A stretch of 64,000 nucleotides of DNA. Source: Isoetes taiwanensis. Taxonomy: Eukaryota > Streptophyta > Lycopodiopsida > Isoetales > Isoetaceae. A model generated the notes under the pieces. The model did no database searches, was not told the DNA's origin, and saw nothing but the letters and a program-made list of their open reading frames with translations. The number at the start of each line of letters is the position of its first letter. Positions within the stretch are counted from its first letter, which is position 1. Made by a program: the position numbers and the translations under genes. The stretch is from positions 2,075,487-2,139,486 of the forward strand of contig JAJEKV010000049.1 in NCBI GenBank assembly GCA_021234155.1, read 5' to 3'. This document shows, piece by piece, positions 1 through 10,684 of this stretch.

Positions 1-430
1 AATGGCAGTGAATATATATTATAGTGCATTTTTTTTATGAATCTACCATCTACCTTCAAGCAAACAGGAATTAATTGAGTTATACAATTATAATGGTCCC
101 TAGTTAAACTACATGCTCCATACGCAGCATGGGACCGGCTCAACTAGCCACATCACTAAATATCGAGCTCAAACTGTGAACCTTTTAGCTCGAAGCAGTT
201 TTGATTGCAGTGCCAGCTCTATGCCAAAGCCTTGCCTATCATGTATAAATTGAATGATAAATCACAGTTTCTATACATTCGAGTCAATGTTGAAATGCTG
301 TTGACTCCTATACATTGCGTGGGTTTATTCATGGATAGGTTCATCAATGACTATCCAATTACAGGAAAACCCCATGTATGCATAACTCAACTCATAATTT
401 TCTGTCTGATCCATCATGAAACTATTTTTA

Positions 431-2800
431 CTACATGGTCTGGTGGTCTGGAAGTAACTTAGCTATCAACTTATCCACATGGATGATTACTGCATCAATA
501 TCAGGTCGAAGTGCAACTCTTGGCTCTATCAACCAGCTTACAAACTTTTTCAAATAATCTGGATATGGGGGGTCGGGATCTTGAGGCCATTTCATAACTC
601 CATTCATGGCTGCTAACTGCAAGCTTCCTCCGCCATCACCGATAGAATATTCAAAGGGTGACACTCTATACCTATGGAAGAAAAACAATCCATTAACTTG
701 TAATTGGTTCCAAGGTAATTACTTGCATAGCACACAACAGACACGCGCTCTATTCTATGTGCTTGCAGTGATGTATACTGATTCTTACATCACCTGTAAT
801 AAGTATTAAGTTTAGAAATGAGTAAAGACTTACATAGTGGTAAAGAGAGTACACCCAAGAGACCAGATATCAGTCATTTCACTTATGTCTGCGTTGCTTG
901 GACAATCCCAGAGTTCAGGTGCTCTGTATGGAGCTGAACAATGCTGGGCGGCCCATTCCTGCAAGGTAATACATTATTAAAACCATGACGTAATAGTGCA
1001 ATCTGGCCTAAGTCTTCTGAATCTTCCTATGTTTCTTATTTCCTGAGCCAAGCTCATAATTTGGTCATGTACAAAAGACCATCCCACCTGTTGGACCATT
1101 ATGTTCAAAAGCATCAACATGAATAGTGGCCTTTCTCTACTTGAGCATGATATTCAAACATTGTAATGATAAGTCTGATTTGCAATTCTTAACCACCCAG
1201 TTATCTTTTTCTTGCCTAACTTGACTACACAATCAACATATGTGGAACTTCATAGATACGGTGCCTCAGTAGTGTCAGGTTAAAATTTAATATGCAGCCA
1301 GTTGGAAGACATAAACTATTGAGAATATGCAAAAGACCATCCCACCTGTTGGACTTTTATGTTCAAAAGCATCCCTTTCTGTACTTGAGCATGAAATTCA
1401 AACATTGCAACTAAGTCTGATCTGCGATTTTTAACCACCCAGTTATCTTTCTCTAGCCTAACCTGACTACACAATCAACATAGGTGGAACTATGGTGCCT
1501 CAGTAAAGTCAGGTTAAATTTAATATGCAAAGACATTATAGATAACATTAACTATTGAGAACAGGAATATTAAACGAATTGGCCATCCAGTTTTTTGACC
1601 TATACCCATCCTTTAATATAGATGTTCTTCCAAGAACGATGGATGTTAGCAGGATTTCTGATCAACTAAACTCTGAGTTCTATAAGTGCATATCATCTGG
1701 AATATTGTCCACCGGTAAATGAATGCAGCATCTCCAAAACATTATATATCCTCCTAATAACCATTCCAACACACCAGCTGAACTTAAACAGCTTACATTG
1801 ATAAATTTTCATTTACTATGTGGATGGAAAGTATGATAAATTTTCATTTACTATGTGGATGGAAAGTATGCTAACCTGTAGAGATATAGCCTCTAATCGA
1901 GATCTTACTTGCCTTCTTGATGGAGTAGCACTTCCAAAATCCATTAGCACTGCACCTGGTAGTTGGTTATTCTTCTTTGACAAAAGGATGTTCCCAGGTT
2001 TCACATCATTATGTGCATATGATGGAGAGGACTTGTGCATAAGCTTTAGTCCTTCACAAACCTGAAACAACATAACCATAGTTGGCAAAAGCAAAATATT
2101 TCTGAAAATCCATTTACAGATGGAAAAAGTCTTTCATTGTGATCTAAGCTAGTCGGCCAAGACAATGTATTGCATCAACCTGTTTGAAGATATGTAGAAC
2201 AGTAACAGTTGGAAAAAATTCCTTCTTTGCACGCATATGATCTAAGTTGTCTTGCAGGCTGCCATCCAAATAAGCAGGGAACAAGAGATAAGCTTCCTGA
2301 TTCCACTTTCCTGCCTCCAGGCCCTGCCACATTGCATTAAGATTTGTTTGATCATATATCAATTTCAGATGCTTGGCAAGAGCACCAGTTACCTTAACGG
2401 AAATTATTGAATGTTCAAGGAGAGGAAGCAGATTAGGATGTTTAAAAAGAGATGAAATACGGATCTCCTTTTTTACTAAATCCAACTGATCCTCAGTTTG
2501 GATCAGCACTTTCTTTAAAGCATAGCAACCATCTTCTGCAAGCATTCAAACAAAATCATCATAATTACAAATGTGGCAATGATTGCTTTGTTTCACTACT
2601 CTATGCAGAGCCTGACCTGATGCTTCAAAAGCATGCTTTCCTTCTCTGTGATGCTGAACCTCCTTCACGAGAAATACAAATGCATATCCACCTTCTCCTA
2701 GCTGCCTGACTATTTTAAACTGCCTCTTATTCACCCAAATCTCTGATCCCCCACTCACAGCTTCATACAGAGCATGCAGACCTGAAAACGTGCATCCCAT
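431..2800 (-). CDS. STK16-like serine/threonine protein kinase, five exons
   Basis: The exons join as 2800-2617, 2535-2180, 2061-1876, 958-834 and 671-431, giving 363 residues; every intron has GT/AG ends and all phases agree. The protein resembles the plant STK16/NAK-family kinase (PK3 type). Visible motifs are the glycine loop GEGGYAFV (35-42), ALKK with the ATP-binding lysine (about 69), the catalytic loop HNDVKPGN (197-204), DFG (221-223), and APYRAPELWDC in the activation segment. The C-terminus ends soon after a DAVIIHVDKLIAKLL stretch. I chose the ATG at 2800 rather than the upstream in-frame ATG at 2866 because it gives Met-Gly-Cys, the expected N-myristoylation and palmitoylation signal of membrane-anchored STK16 kinases. 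Asparagine replaces arginine of the usual HRD, which I believe is normal in plant members. Likely a Golgi or endomembrane-associated kinase by family knowledge. The fourth intron (959-1875) is the longest and holds repeats. Confidence 0.88.
1071..1545. repeat. Diverged direct repeat inside the STK16-like intron
   Basis: About 1071-1316 and 1324-1545 share the same order of short blocks: the CAAAAGACCATCCCACCTG block, a TTCAAAAGCATC block, the ACCACCCAGTTATCTTTCTC block and the CTGACTACACAATCAACATA block. The copies differ by substitutions and small deletions. The repeat lengthens the fourth intron and has no visible coding content. Confidence 0.8.
1801..1870. repeat. Exact 35-bp tandem duplication beside a splice donor
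   Basis: Two identical 35-bp units (1801-1835 and 1836-1870) lie in the fourth intron of the STK16-like gene. The second unit ends four bases from the intron's GT (minus strand 1875-1874). Exact identity implies a recent duplication. Confidence 0.9.
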
Positions 2801-4849
2801 CTTCCCAAGATTTGATAATACAATATATTTTCCAGTATCTTTAAGTAAATCCTCATACCATTGCATCAGATCTTACCCAAAGCTTCCCACATCCTTTGCA
2901 ATCAAGATCTACTCCTCCACGAATTTACCAAGGGGACTACATTAATGTAAAGGGCTTGACTTACTTGGGCAATTAATCTGAGTCTTAATCTGATGGATTG
3001 TCCACGGTGGTCTACGTGCCCATCCCCCGTAAGGATTGCAACACCAAGAGGAAATTCTTGGCACGCACGTTTCTAGATACTCTTGACCATTAGTTAAGTG
3101 GAGAAAAAGTTTAGTTGCCCTGTATCATATCGTCTAAGTACAACATTTTGTATTTTTTTTTTTTTTAAAGTTTTAACCATTGTTAAACCATTGAATTATC
3201 ACGTATTAACAATGGATACACCAAAATGTGCAAATACATGCACATGTCAGTGGTTCGATCAGGCCTGAGCCTGAACCTGAACCTGATAAGCTCCGATGAA
3301 CGACGCATATGCAGCTAAATCACATGCAGCCATAACCCAACAACAAGAAACCAGCAGCTAGTTGCCGCCACTGTATAGAGGCGTGACAAGCAGGCAGCCC
3401 AAATTTGAAGAAATAGGCAGGGTTTGTGTCTGGAATGGAGCATGTCGGATTCAGCTGCCTTCAAGCAACCACTGCATCTTCACCCAGAACAAAATCCGAA
3501 ATACAAATCTAAAGTGGTTGTGCATTCGAAATTAAAACTGAGATAAATATTTTGAATGAAATCTGAGGCAAGACAACATCTGAGGCATGCAACTCCACAA
3601 CAACAGGAAAAAACCCTTTCTAAATGGCGAGAATTATTCCATGGCTAAAACAGAAAGCAGATGAGCGGCTACTGCAATCTTGGGGACCATGGCAATCTCT
3701 TGCAGCCTACGAGCACGCAAAACAACCTGCTTTCCAAAAATTTACTATGTCCAACATTTACAGAAAAAAAGCCATCCCAAACCGTTCAAAAAAAAAAGCC
3801 CAATTCCAAACCATTGAAAAAACCTTGCAAATCATCTATAGCAAATCTTATCATATCACAATAAGGTTACTTTGTTATGTTGTTTCTTTTTGAGCCCTGT
3901 ATTGGAAGGTAGGCCTATAAATATTTAGCACTTATTAAATTGGGATTTTTCGGTTTGACAAGATTTTTTTCTTTTTTGGGTTGCTCCTAAGAGTGGGTTC
4001 ACATGCAACAGTGGTCGGAGAGGGGCCCTGTTACACCCTTTGCAAATTGGTGATGGTCGGCGATGGTGGGCGTAAAAGGGCGTAGCATTTTACATGACGG
4101 TGAAGGCCGCGATGGTGCATGTGCCTAAGGGCAAACTCTCTTTCATGTGGGTATAGGGCATATTCAAGGTATATGCCAGTATATACCCGGATATGCTTTG
4201 TGACTGGCCTAAATTGGCTACTCCAGGTAACTTTGCCCGTCGCCTGTTCTGCTTCCGCCAGTTCTTTTCGCTATGGTAGTGCCAGAGTAGGTAACTCTAC
4301 CGGTCGCCCATTCTTCTCCCGCCCGTTCTTTTCGATATGGTAGTACTAGATACTCTGTTCTGTCGTGCTAAGATAAGTATTCTAAATATAAATCCAGCGG
4401 AAACACAGGTGCTCAGTTACAAGCAACAGAAATTGCCAGTGATCAGTAAGATTGTTCCTCTTTTGCCGCAAAATACCACCTTATATTAGAAGCTTAAACA
4501 AATCTATACAACTCATTATTATGCAATGATGTCCGGTACAGAGGCCATGTCCATTATGATGCAATGCATTGCTGTGAGTATGGCAATATTTTTATATTTC
4601 AAACAATCATAAACTTAAATTCTTGCAATTTCAGTTAGGCACCCCAAATTTCCTTCAAAAGCCTCTGACTGAAGAAAAACTGAAGAATATCTGGCAACAT
4701 GTTGCCCATAAGGTATTCTCATCTTCTTTTTGTTCTAGTTACAAGGTATCTCAAATCAAGAAATAGGATCCTTATACGCATGGTTATCCCCTTAGATGCA
4801 AGCATGGTTATCCCTTAGGTGCAAGCATGCAGAGATGAAGCCTAATACT
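2801..4849. other. Intergenic stretch upstream of the kinase, no gene recognised
   Basis: This is the upstream flank of the kinase gene and presumably holds its promoter, but I could not assign a specific element. It contains a poly-T run near 3150 and a short inverted repeat CCATTGTTAA...TTAACAATGG at about 3178-3214. Reading frames at 3624-3893 and 4119-4343 look like chance ORFs. Confidence 0.6.
4227..4354. repeat. Diverged 64-bp tandem repeat, two copies
   Basis: Copies start at 4227 and 4291. Both run GTAACT..., a CGCC/GCCC block, GTTCTTTTCG, ATATGG or CTATGG, then TAGT. The sequence is GC-richer than its surroundings. Confidence 0.75.
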
Positions 4850-5118
4850 CTGCTTTCGAAGCCATGCAACAAAATAGCATTAGGCCAAATGATATGACAT
4901 TCGGCAGTGCACTTAGAGCATGCGGTTGTGCAGGCCTTGTTGATGAAAGTTGTAGATATTTCAAATGTATGAAAGAATATTATGATGTGAAGCTAAACTT
5001 CTTACATGGTAATTGCATGGTAGATCTTTTTAGTCATGCAGGATTCTTTAATGAAGCGGAGACTCTCTTCAATCTAGCCTAGTGACTGCGTGGTACATGG
5101 CAATATTGAGCAAGGAAG
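4850..5118 (+). pseudogene. PPR protein pseudogene fragment
   Basis: The frame reads through PNDMTFGSALRACG, a repeat spanning AGLVDESCRYFKCMKEYY, and NCMVDLFSHAGFFNEAETLF. This is the pattern of successive pentatricopeptide repeats near the C-terminus of plant PLS-class PPR proteins. A TAG stop falls at 5080-5082, yet codons just past it (about 5087-5118) still read VHGNIEQG, the next conserved PPR block, so an intervening piece has been deleted and the frame broken. There is no start codon context or upstream PPR array. The fragment runs straight into a LINE tail. PPR proteins act in organelle RNA processing, but this copy cannot. Confidence 0.8.
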
Positions 5119-5592
5119 GAAGGAAGGAAGGAAGGTTCTTTTATCGTCCGCGGAGGCCAATCGGCCTATGGGACCAAAATTACACGGGTGCAGCAAGCCC
5201 GTTGCTACCCGGATTAAAAAACCCCCCCTTATGAGGGAAAAACTGTCGCATCAACAAGCCTGCTGGCAGCTGTACAAATATACATATAGACATGAATTCC
5301 CGGCACCTCAGGTAGGCGCCTGGGGGCAGAGGTGAGTCCGCAGATCCAAAACCTCCTGGAGGTAGGAGCCAAGGGATCGAACTGACGACGTACTGAGTAG
5401 CTCGTGCAGGGGCAGACCAGGTCGCACCAAGAGAATGTAGCGAGCCCGAATCTGACTATAGGCTGGACAGCTCTGGAAGGCATGGCTTTCATCCTCAAGA
5501 ACCCCCAGCGGGCAACACTGACAAAGCCTGTCCTGGCGCGGCTCTCCAACCCACCGACCCGTCTCAAGCCAAGGGAGATCCTGTTCTAGCAA
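5107..5592 (-). mobile_element. 5'-truncated LINE, C-terminal zinc-knuckle region and 3' tail
   Basis: The minus strand reads LPWLETGRWVGEPRQ, then a Cys-x2-Cys...His-x4-Cys block (RLCQCC, EDESHAFQSCPAY), typical of the C-terminal end of L1-like ORF2 proteins. It is followed by a 3' UTR and a tail of (TTCC)n, seen as (GGAA)n on the plus strand at 5112-5134. The 3' terminus contains the stem-loop GGCC-GATT-GGCC followed by GGACGATAAAA. The rest of the element is missing, as expected for a 5'-truncated insertion. Confidence 0.85.
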
Positions 5593-5739
5593 ACTTCATG
5601 ACTTGAATTGTCATTTTACTGCAGGCTATGTGCTTATGTCAATAGTCACTACAAATGAAAAGGGATATCAGAGTCAGTTATAGCTTCAGAAAGATATTTC
5701 TGGTGTTTTTTGAGGTGAAAACAGTGTTCTTATGGATAC

Positions 5740-6360
5740 ATATTTCTCTACTGCTAATTCTGACACTATGTCTAATTCTATGGATGATGCTATATCATTT
5801 TAACCAATCTAATGCTATAACTGACGTTAAAACTACCGCATGAGTTGATGCACCATGAATCAAATGTGTTAGCATTAGGTTCAAGCATACATGTACTCTG
5901 ACTCTAATTATGATTCTATGTGACTCTAGAGATGACGATATATCATTTTAACAAATCTAACGCTATGACTGACATTATGGCTGACGCCTAAGCTAATGCA
6001 CTATAAGTCAAAGGTGCTAGCATTAGGTTCAAGCATACATGTCATCTGACTCTAGTACTGACCTTACCGTTGATGCCACGCATGACTTTATATTGACCCT
6101 TAATTCTGACTCTATGTCTGACACTATTATCGGTTCTAATTCTGACTCTACTAATGACTCTATATTTGATGCTATTATGGACTCTATATCTAACCCTATG
6201 TCTGATGCTATCGTTGACTCTTACAGTAGTATGAACTCTACTACTCATGCTAACATGTAATTAAACTCTTGTTTGTACGCTATCTCTAAAATTAATGCTA
6301 TCATTGACTCTATGTCCAAATCTGTACCATCAACTCATATAGTATGCACTCTAACTAGTC
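5740..6360. repeat. Degenerate GACTCTA array with a ~150-bp tandem duplication
   Basis: The motif TCTGACTCTA and variants (GACTCTATGT, GATGCTAT) recur through the stretch. A longer unit is also duplicated: about 5782-5930 and 5931-6055 both run from GATGA(T/C)G(C/A)TATATCATTTTAAC to CATTAGGTTCAAGCATACAT. Motif spacing is often a multiple of three, which keeps spurious reading frames open on both strands. The same motif family occurs next to CACTA-type termini at 52.3, 56.8 and 61.5 kb, so this is probably CACTA subterminal sequence. Confidence 0.75.
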
Positions 6361-6867
6361 ATGCACTTTGTTATATTTTTTAACCATTTAAATAATCGCA
6401 TATGCAAATAAACCAAAAGAGACACTTGCCATCTATTCAAAGAACCATTTGTCGCTACACTCGTAATATAATTACTCTTTCTCTAAATTTTTTCTCTTTC
6501 TCAAAGTCTTCATTTCATACCATCCTATGTGGCTAGAACAAGATTGACAAGCCTACGAATATACTATAAAGTGTCCATTATCGTATTTGTCTCAAGTGAT
6601 ACAAAAGTTGATAAATGCATAATGCTAGCAATTGTATCAAGAGTATCTCAACACGATATTCTTTACAATGAAATATACTTAAAAAAGATTGAGCTGATCT
6701 TTGGTAATGTCATATAGCAAATCATGCTCAACCGCTTCTCTTTCATCATCATTCAATTTCAAAAGGAGCCACGATACATGTTTCTCTATCTAATTTTCTT
6801 TGTCATTTTCCTCATCAAAGTAGTCATCAAGCATATGATGTTATGGGCTATGCATTGGAGACCTCAA
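6361..6867. other. Spacer without recognisable gene
   Basis: An AT-rich stretch between the GACTCTA array and the DUF4216 fragment. It includes a pyrimidine-rich run (TTTCTC) near 6480-6505. I see no domain-bearing frame. Confidence 0.5.
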
Positions 6868-7446
6868 CTAAAGGTGTGAATCATGATCGTGATCAATGGT
6901 TTCTTTACCTGGGTCAATCAACTCCAACTCAAGAGGAAGCATGCTATTAGATGATGATCCTTGAGTATCACAATTAGAATCATTGAGGGCAGGCATGGCA
7001 ATAACTCTCTGAGAAGTTGGTTGTGAATTAACCACTATCTGCCATTCCTTATCCCTAGGATTATGATGGAAAAAAACTTGCTTCACCTGACTAGGAAATA
7101 TAAACGGCTTGTCCAGATCCCTCAAGACATGTGAAGTGTCTACCTCATAGAATCCAGAAGGGTGTGCCCCAATGGTTTGATTTCTTCCTTGGGTTTGTGT
7201 TTTGAACCATTTGGTCTTTAATACGTTCACATGGAATGGATGAAAGCTCAAATCCATGATTTTGGTGATAATTCCAACATAATCCACATTGCCATCAATA
7301 GGATTTATGTCCTTTGCACTGCATTGACTCCTTTGAAGAAAAGAAGCGATTATTCCAGAGTCAAAAGTGACACGATCTTTGTCAACTTCCTTAATATAAA
7401 AGTGTTGTCTATATGCCCACATTGAAGAATGGCATCTTATTTGCAA
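6868..7446 (-). pseudogene. CACTA TNP2 C-terminal fragment (DUF4216)
   Basis: The 192-residue minus-strand frame carries SSMWAYRQHFYIKEVDKD, QCSAKDINPIDGNVDYVG, then WFKTQTQG, and KPFIFPSQVKQVFF. This order matches the DUF4216 segment at the C-terminus of plant CACTA (En/Spm) TNP2-type transposases. Downstream on the same strand an acidic tail (LDDYFDEENDKEN) is visible after a frame break. No TNP2 core precedes it directly; the nearest TNP2 core on the same strand is at 13.3-13.7 kb. Confidence 0.82.
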
Positions 7447-7550
7447 GTGAGAAAAGAAACATTACTAACAGTTTTGAATTAAAATACATATTGAAAAACA
7501 TTGCTTGTAGTTTCCAACAACATATATATTAGATTGATATCTCTAAATTA

Positions 7551-7590
7551 TTCTACAAGAAATTTATCGCGGCGGCCAAGGCCGCCGCGA
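7551..7590. repeat. CACTA-like end motif with GC-rich palindrome
   Basis: TCTACAAGAAA at about 7552 resembles the CACTACAAGAAA start of plant CACTA termini. It is followed by a perfect inverted repeat, TCGCGGCGGCC (7567-7577), AA, then GGCCGCCGCGA (7580-7590). The flanking DNA is AT-rich. On the plus strand the motif is oriented as a left end. I did not find a partner end. Confidence 0.55.
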
Positions 7591-7641
7591 ACATTTCTCT
7601 TTGTTAGCTTGGTGTCAGACCCCAAGTATTTTGAACATTTT

Positions 7642-8467
7642 TTATTTTGAACTTTTATTATTGACAGCTCTTGTTATCTTGCCAGGGACTTTTCTAAATC
7701 GGGGAAAGAGTACTTGCTCTTGGTTGTTTACTGGGTGATCCACTAAGTCTTCTTCCTCTAGCAATGCTTCAATTTTCATTGACATCCCATAAGAGATTCC
7801 ATCAATCATTCCAAGTTTCTTATTCAGCCTGATTCCATCATTAACATTTGCAGCATGTAATGCAGCACCTAGAGCGATTGCCTTATCTGCATCCAAATGC
7901 CTCTCCAGGCTCTTCTTGCCCAAGAAATCCAATAGTGTTGCTTGCAGCTTTGTAACACGAGTCGTCTACTGCAAACAGATCAGCATTAGACAGTCCAACA
8001 TCCTTCAGGACACTTTCAATGGGAGCAATAGCACGCTGCCAAATGTCAGTGCACAGCTCTTCAAAACGTTTCCTAGTGATTGTACTCTTAAAATCAAGAT
8101 CATTATGAACGTTGTCGACAAAAATCGGAGCATCTGTATTTGCACGAAGAACCTCCTTGATCTTCTTTACCTGTTTCTTCAATTTTGCCATTGCTTCTGG
8201 AAACTTTCTAACATCAAATCCACTGCCAACAATTTTATTGAATTCATCAGCAAAGTGTTCTACTAATCTTAACTCCATGGCTTGACCACCAAGCTCTGAT
8301 TCCCATCTTATACCTTTTACCTGGAAGTAATTAAAGGTGTCATTTTTGCCTCTCTCCTTTACTGTATATGATGAAAAGTAAATAATGGCTGCATAGGCAC
8401 TGTTGGCACACATGTCATAAAACAACACATTCCTAGATTCGTTAGAAAAGTCCAGATCTTGGAACAA
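7642..8467 (-). pseudogene. HSP70-17/HYOU1-like pseudogene, C-terminal ATPase part
   Basis: The minus strand reads NVLFYDMCANSAYAAI, LGGQAMELRLVEHFADEFNK, DVRKFPEAMAKLKKQVKKIK, STITRKRFEELCTDIW, then after a break TRVTKLQATLLDFLGKKS and HLDADKAIALGAALHAAN. This is the ATPase domain of the large ER HSP70 (HYOU1/ORP150; HSP70-17 in plants), an ER chaperone. The conserved ELIGGA segment after FAVDD is missing and the frame shifts near 7930-7960, so the copy is broken. The preceding part of the same domain lies 2.7 kb away at 11209-11337. Confidence 0.85.
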
Positions 8468-9542
8468 AGGGCAAATATGCCCATCCGAAAGCTCTCACTG
8501 CCCTACGTAACCCCCCGTGTGAATATGCACCCAAACCAAAGGGGGTTTAAGGGGGATTTTAATTTAAATGTGTCAAATGCAATGGTTTGTATTAATAATC
8601 TTAGTTGTGTGTTAATAGTTTGTGTTAACTAAAAAAAATTTTTGCCCCTTCGGGGCCTTAAGGATGGTGTAGGGGTGTAGATATAGACAATTTAAGTAAT
8701 TGCGATGACCTTACTAGAAATTGTCCAAATTTAGGTCGGGCATAATATGCAAAGCTAGAACCATATGGAGGTAGTAAGAAAAAGATATTGCAAATACAAA
8801 GTAAAATTTGTCTAAAGAGAAGCAATAGAATTATAAGTAATCACCATAAATGAGATAATAGAATTACATAATAGACCTTCTAATCCAGCATTTCCATGCG
8901 TGATAGTGGCTGGATTATAATATAATATGCCTCTGCCCTATTCATGAGTGACTAGCCAAGCCCGACTCCTTCAGAAGAAGATACAACAGCCAGATACTAT
9001 ACGAATCTTGCACCTGTGGATGATGGCAATACACCTTCCATTTCTGCTAGCAGCACTGACCAACCTTTGAAAAGTACAAATAATGTGATTGAAATCATGA
9101 AGATAAGAAGAATATTGTGGCATCATGTCCCCTGCAATAGAACATGGAAAGGACCTAAAGATAATGAGAAGGGAACCCTGCAAGGTAAGAATGATCATCC
9201 AGGAAGTTTTTTCTACCATTCATTGTATATTAATGAATGCCCAACATCCATGTGGATGCAACTAGTTGTCCATGAGCATGCAACCATCACTCATCTCCCA
9301 GAAACGCCAATCTACATGTTAGATGGCTCGGCTACATGCAAAGAGTACGCACAAAAAGAAGCCACTAATTATGCTCGTTGCATAATTCCACACTGGAGAG
9401 TCACAAGAACCCAAAAGGACTCAAAAAGGAAAATCTGCCTTCTTATATGCTCATTGCTTCACTTATGCTCCTATGGATCCTACCTTACATGCTAAGTTAA
9501 GGAGAAATGTATATCAGTTTGTAGATAATCCAGTCAGACAGC
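8468..9542. other. Spacer inside the split HSP70 pseudogene
   Basis: This stretch separates the HSP70 fragment from the protease fragment. It holds a stable hairpin GCCCC-TTC-GGGGC at about 8645-8657. A 159-codon plus-strand frame (9016-9495) has no motif I recognise and no similarity I can name; it may be a chance ORF. Confidence 0.4.
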
Positions 9543-9689
9543 CTAAGAAACAAGGTCCTGTCTTGAGGGCTGACAACAAAAGAAAAGCTTGGTATTCCAA
9601 GTAATACCGCAGAAAACAAGCCGATGAAACCTACAACAATATAGTTTGACATTTATACACTTATGAAAAGAGGGGATAGCCACAATACC

Positions 9690-9964
9690 ATATTCATTAA
9701 GGTAATCAAGGACAAGCTTCACAAACATGTTGGATAGCACTGTTGCCTCTGGAGAATAATTAGACTCAGGACAGCTCATATCAATATGAACCACAACTTT
9801 GGGCATGCAGAAGGCAAAATCAGGTTTAAACCAAAGCCGTGACATCTTTGACTTTGAATACCTTTAACTTTTTATCTGAGATATGCTCCAGTGAATATGG
9901 TGTCCCATACCAGGGTTCCACATCGGATGTCTTATCTTCAAACAGTTTAGATGACCACAGAATC
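9690..9964 (-). pseudogene. Insulin-degrading-enzyme-like protease fragment
   Basis: One block reads ILWSSKLFEDKTSDVEPWYG then TPYSLEHISDKKLK. A second reads SRLWFKPDFAFCMPKVVVHI, SPEATVLSNMFVKLVLDYLN and EY. These match the middle of plant M16 zinc metalloproteases of the insulin-degrading enzyme family. About 35 family residues between the blocks are missing and the frame changes at about 9840-9855. The first block is preceded by TTGCAG and the second ends at a GTATTG donor-like site, so intron edges are retained, which argues for genomic capture rather than a processed retrocopy. The HxxEH catalytic region is not present. Confidence 0.8.
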
Positions 9965-10283
9965 CTGCAATTTTAAATAGACAGCCCATAAGATGCATTC
10001 GTCCAAATTGGCAGCTTCAGCAGCAGAAAAACTAGACCTGCATATAACCAACATCTTGAAATTGCAGGTTTTGCATAACCCTAAATTACGCTACAACTCA
10101 CATGGCAATGCCTTTGATATTCTTGAGACTCCCATCTCTGATTCTGTTTCCCAAATGCTTACCAAACATTACAGAATGGGAGCTATGGTACAAGGTTCTA
10201 CTATATGACAACCAATTTTCCATATGTTAAATCATAATCAAGTTTAGTCAGCCTAATTATATATATGGTATAATGCTTTTACT

Positions 10284-10684
10284 TCAAACAGTTCGAACAT
10301 TTTCAAATGAACCACTTTGGGATGCAAGTTTTTCTTCTCTGATTGGGACAGAATAGAATACACCGTAATGCAATGAACCATTCTCGCTCTTGTCTCGGCC
10401 AAATATCATAATTGTTTCTCCCTTTTGGTGTCCAATGGCTACAAGTCCGGATGCAAAGTTCACCTTTGTTTTAAAAACATCAAAGCATAGGAGAGCCAAG
10501 AGTAGGGACCAAGTGTTACTTTCTCAAAACTTCTTCCATCCAGGGTTGTTTCAGTCTCAGTACTAATTAGAGCTCGAGTGCCAAGCATATGCCGTGATGC
10601 ATATTTATGACAAGATTGCTCAAATAGATTAGCTAGAGCATCAGATCTCAAATCCAGCCCAAAGGATGCTAAGGTATAAGCCAC
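10284..10684 (-). pseudogene. Long-chain acyl-CoA synthetase-like (LACS8/9 type) pseudogene fragment
   Basis: The minus strand reads LFEQSCHKYASRHMLGTRAL, TLDGRSFEKVTLGPYSWLSY, then in another frame NFASGLVAIGHQKGETIMIF, and in a third REWFIAL. This is the N-terminal region of plant ER or plastid-envelope long-chain acyl-CoA synthetases, which activate fatty acids with CoA. Two frame breaks (near 10490 and 10390) and loss of the AMP-binding core make it a pseudogene. Confidence 0.82.

Noticed and set aside
3245-3270. GGTTCGATC considered as a tRNA box B
   Set aside because: No box A at the right distance and no cloverleaf.
6039-6260. Reading frames on both strands rich in Ser-Asp or Arg-Val repeats
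   Set aside because: They are translations of the GACTCTA array; motif spacing in multiples of three keeps both strands open. No protein evidence.
8640-8665. GCCCC-TTC-GGGGC hairpin considered as a Helitron 3' end
   Set aside because: No CTRR follows at the right distance (CTTAAG is present instead) and no matching 5' end was seen.
9016-9495. 159-codon plus-strand frame
   Set aside because: Opposite in strand to the gene fragments around it, no recognisable motif and no supporting splice or regulatory signs; kept only as a note.
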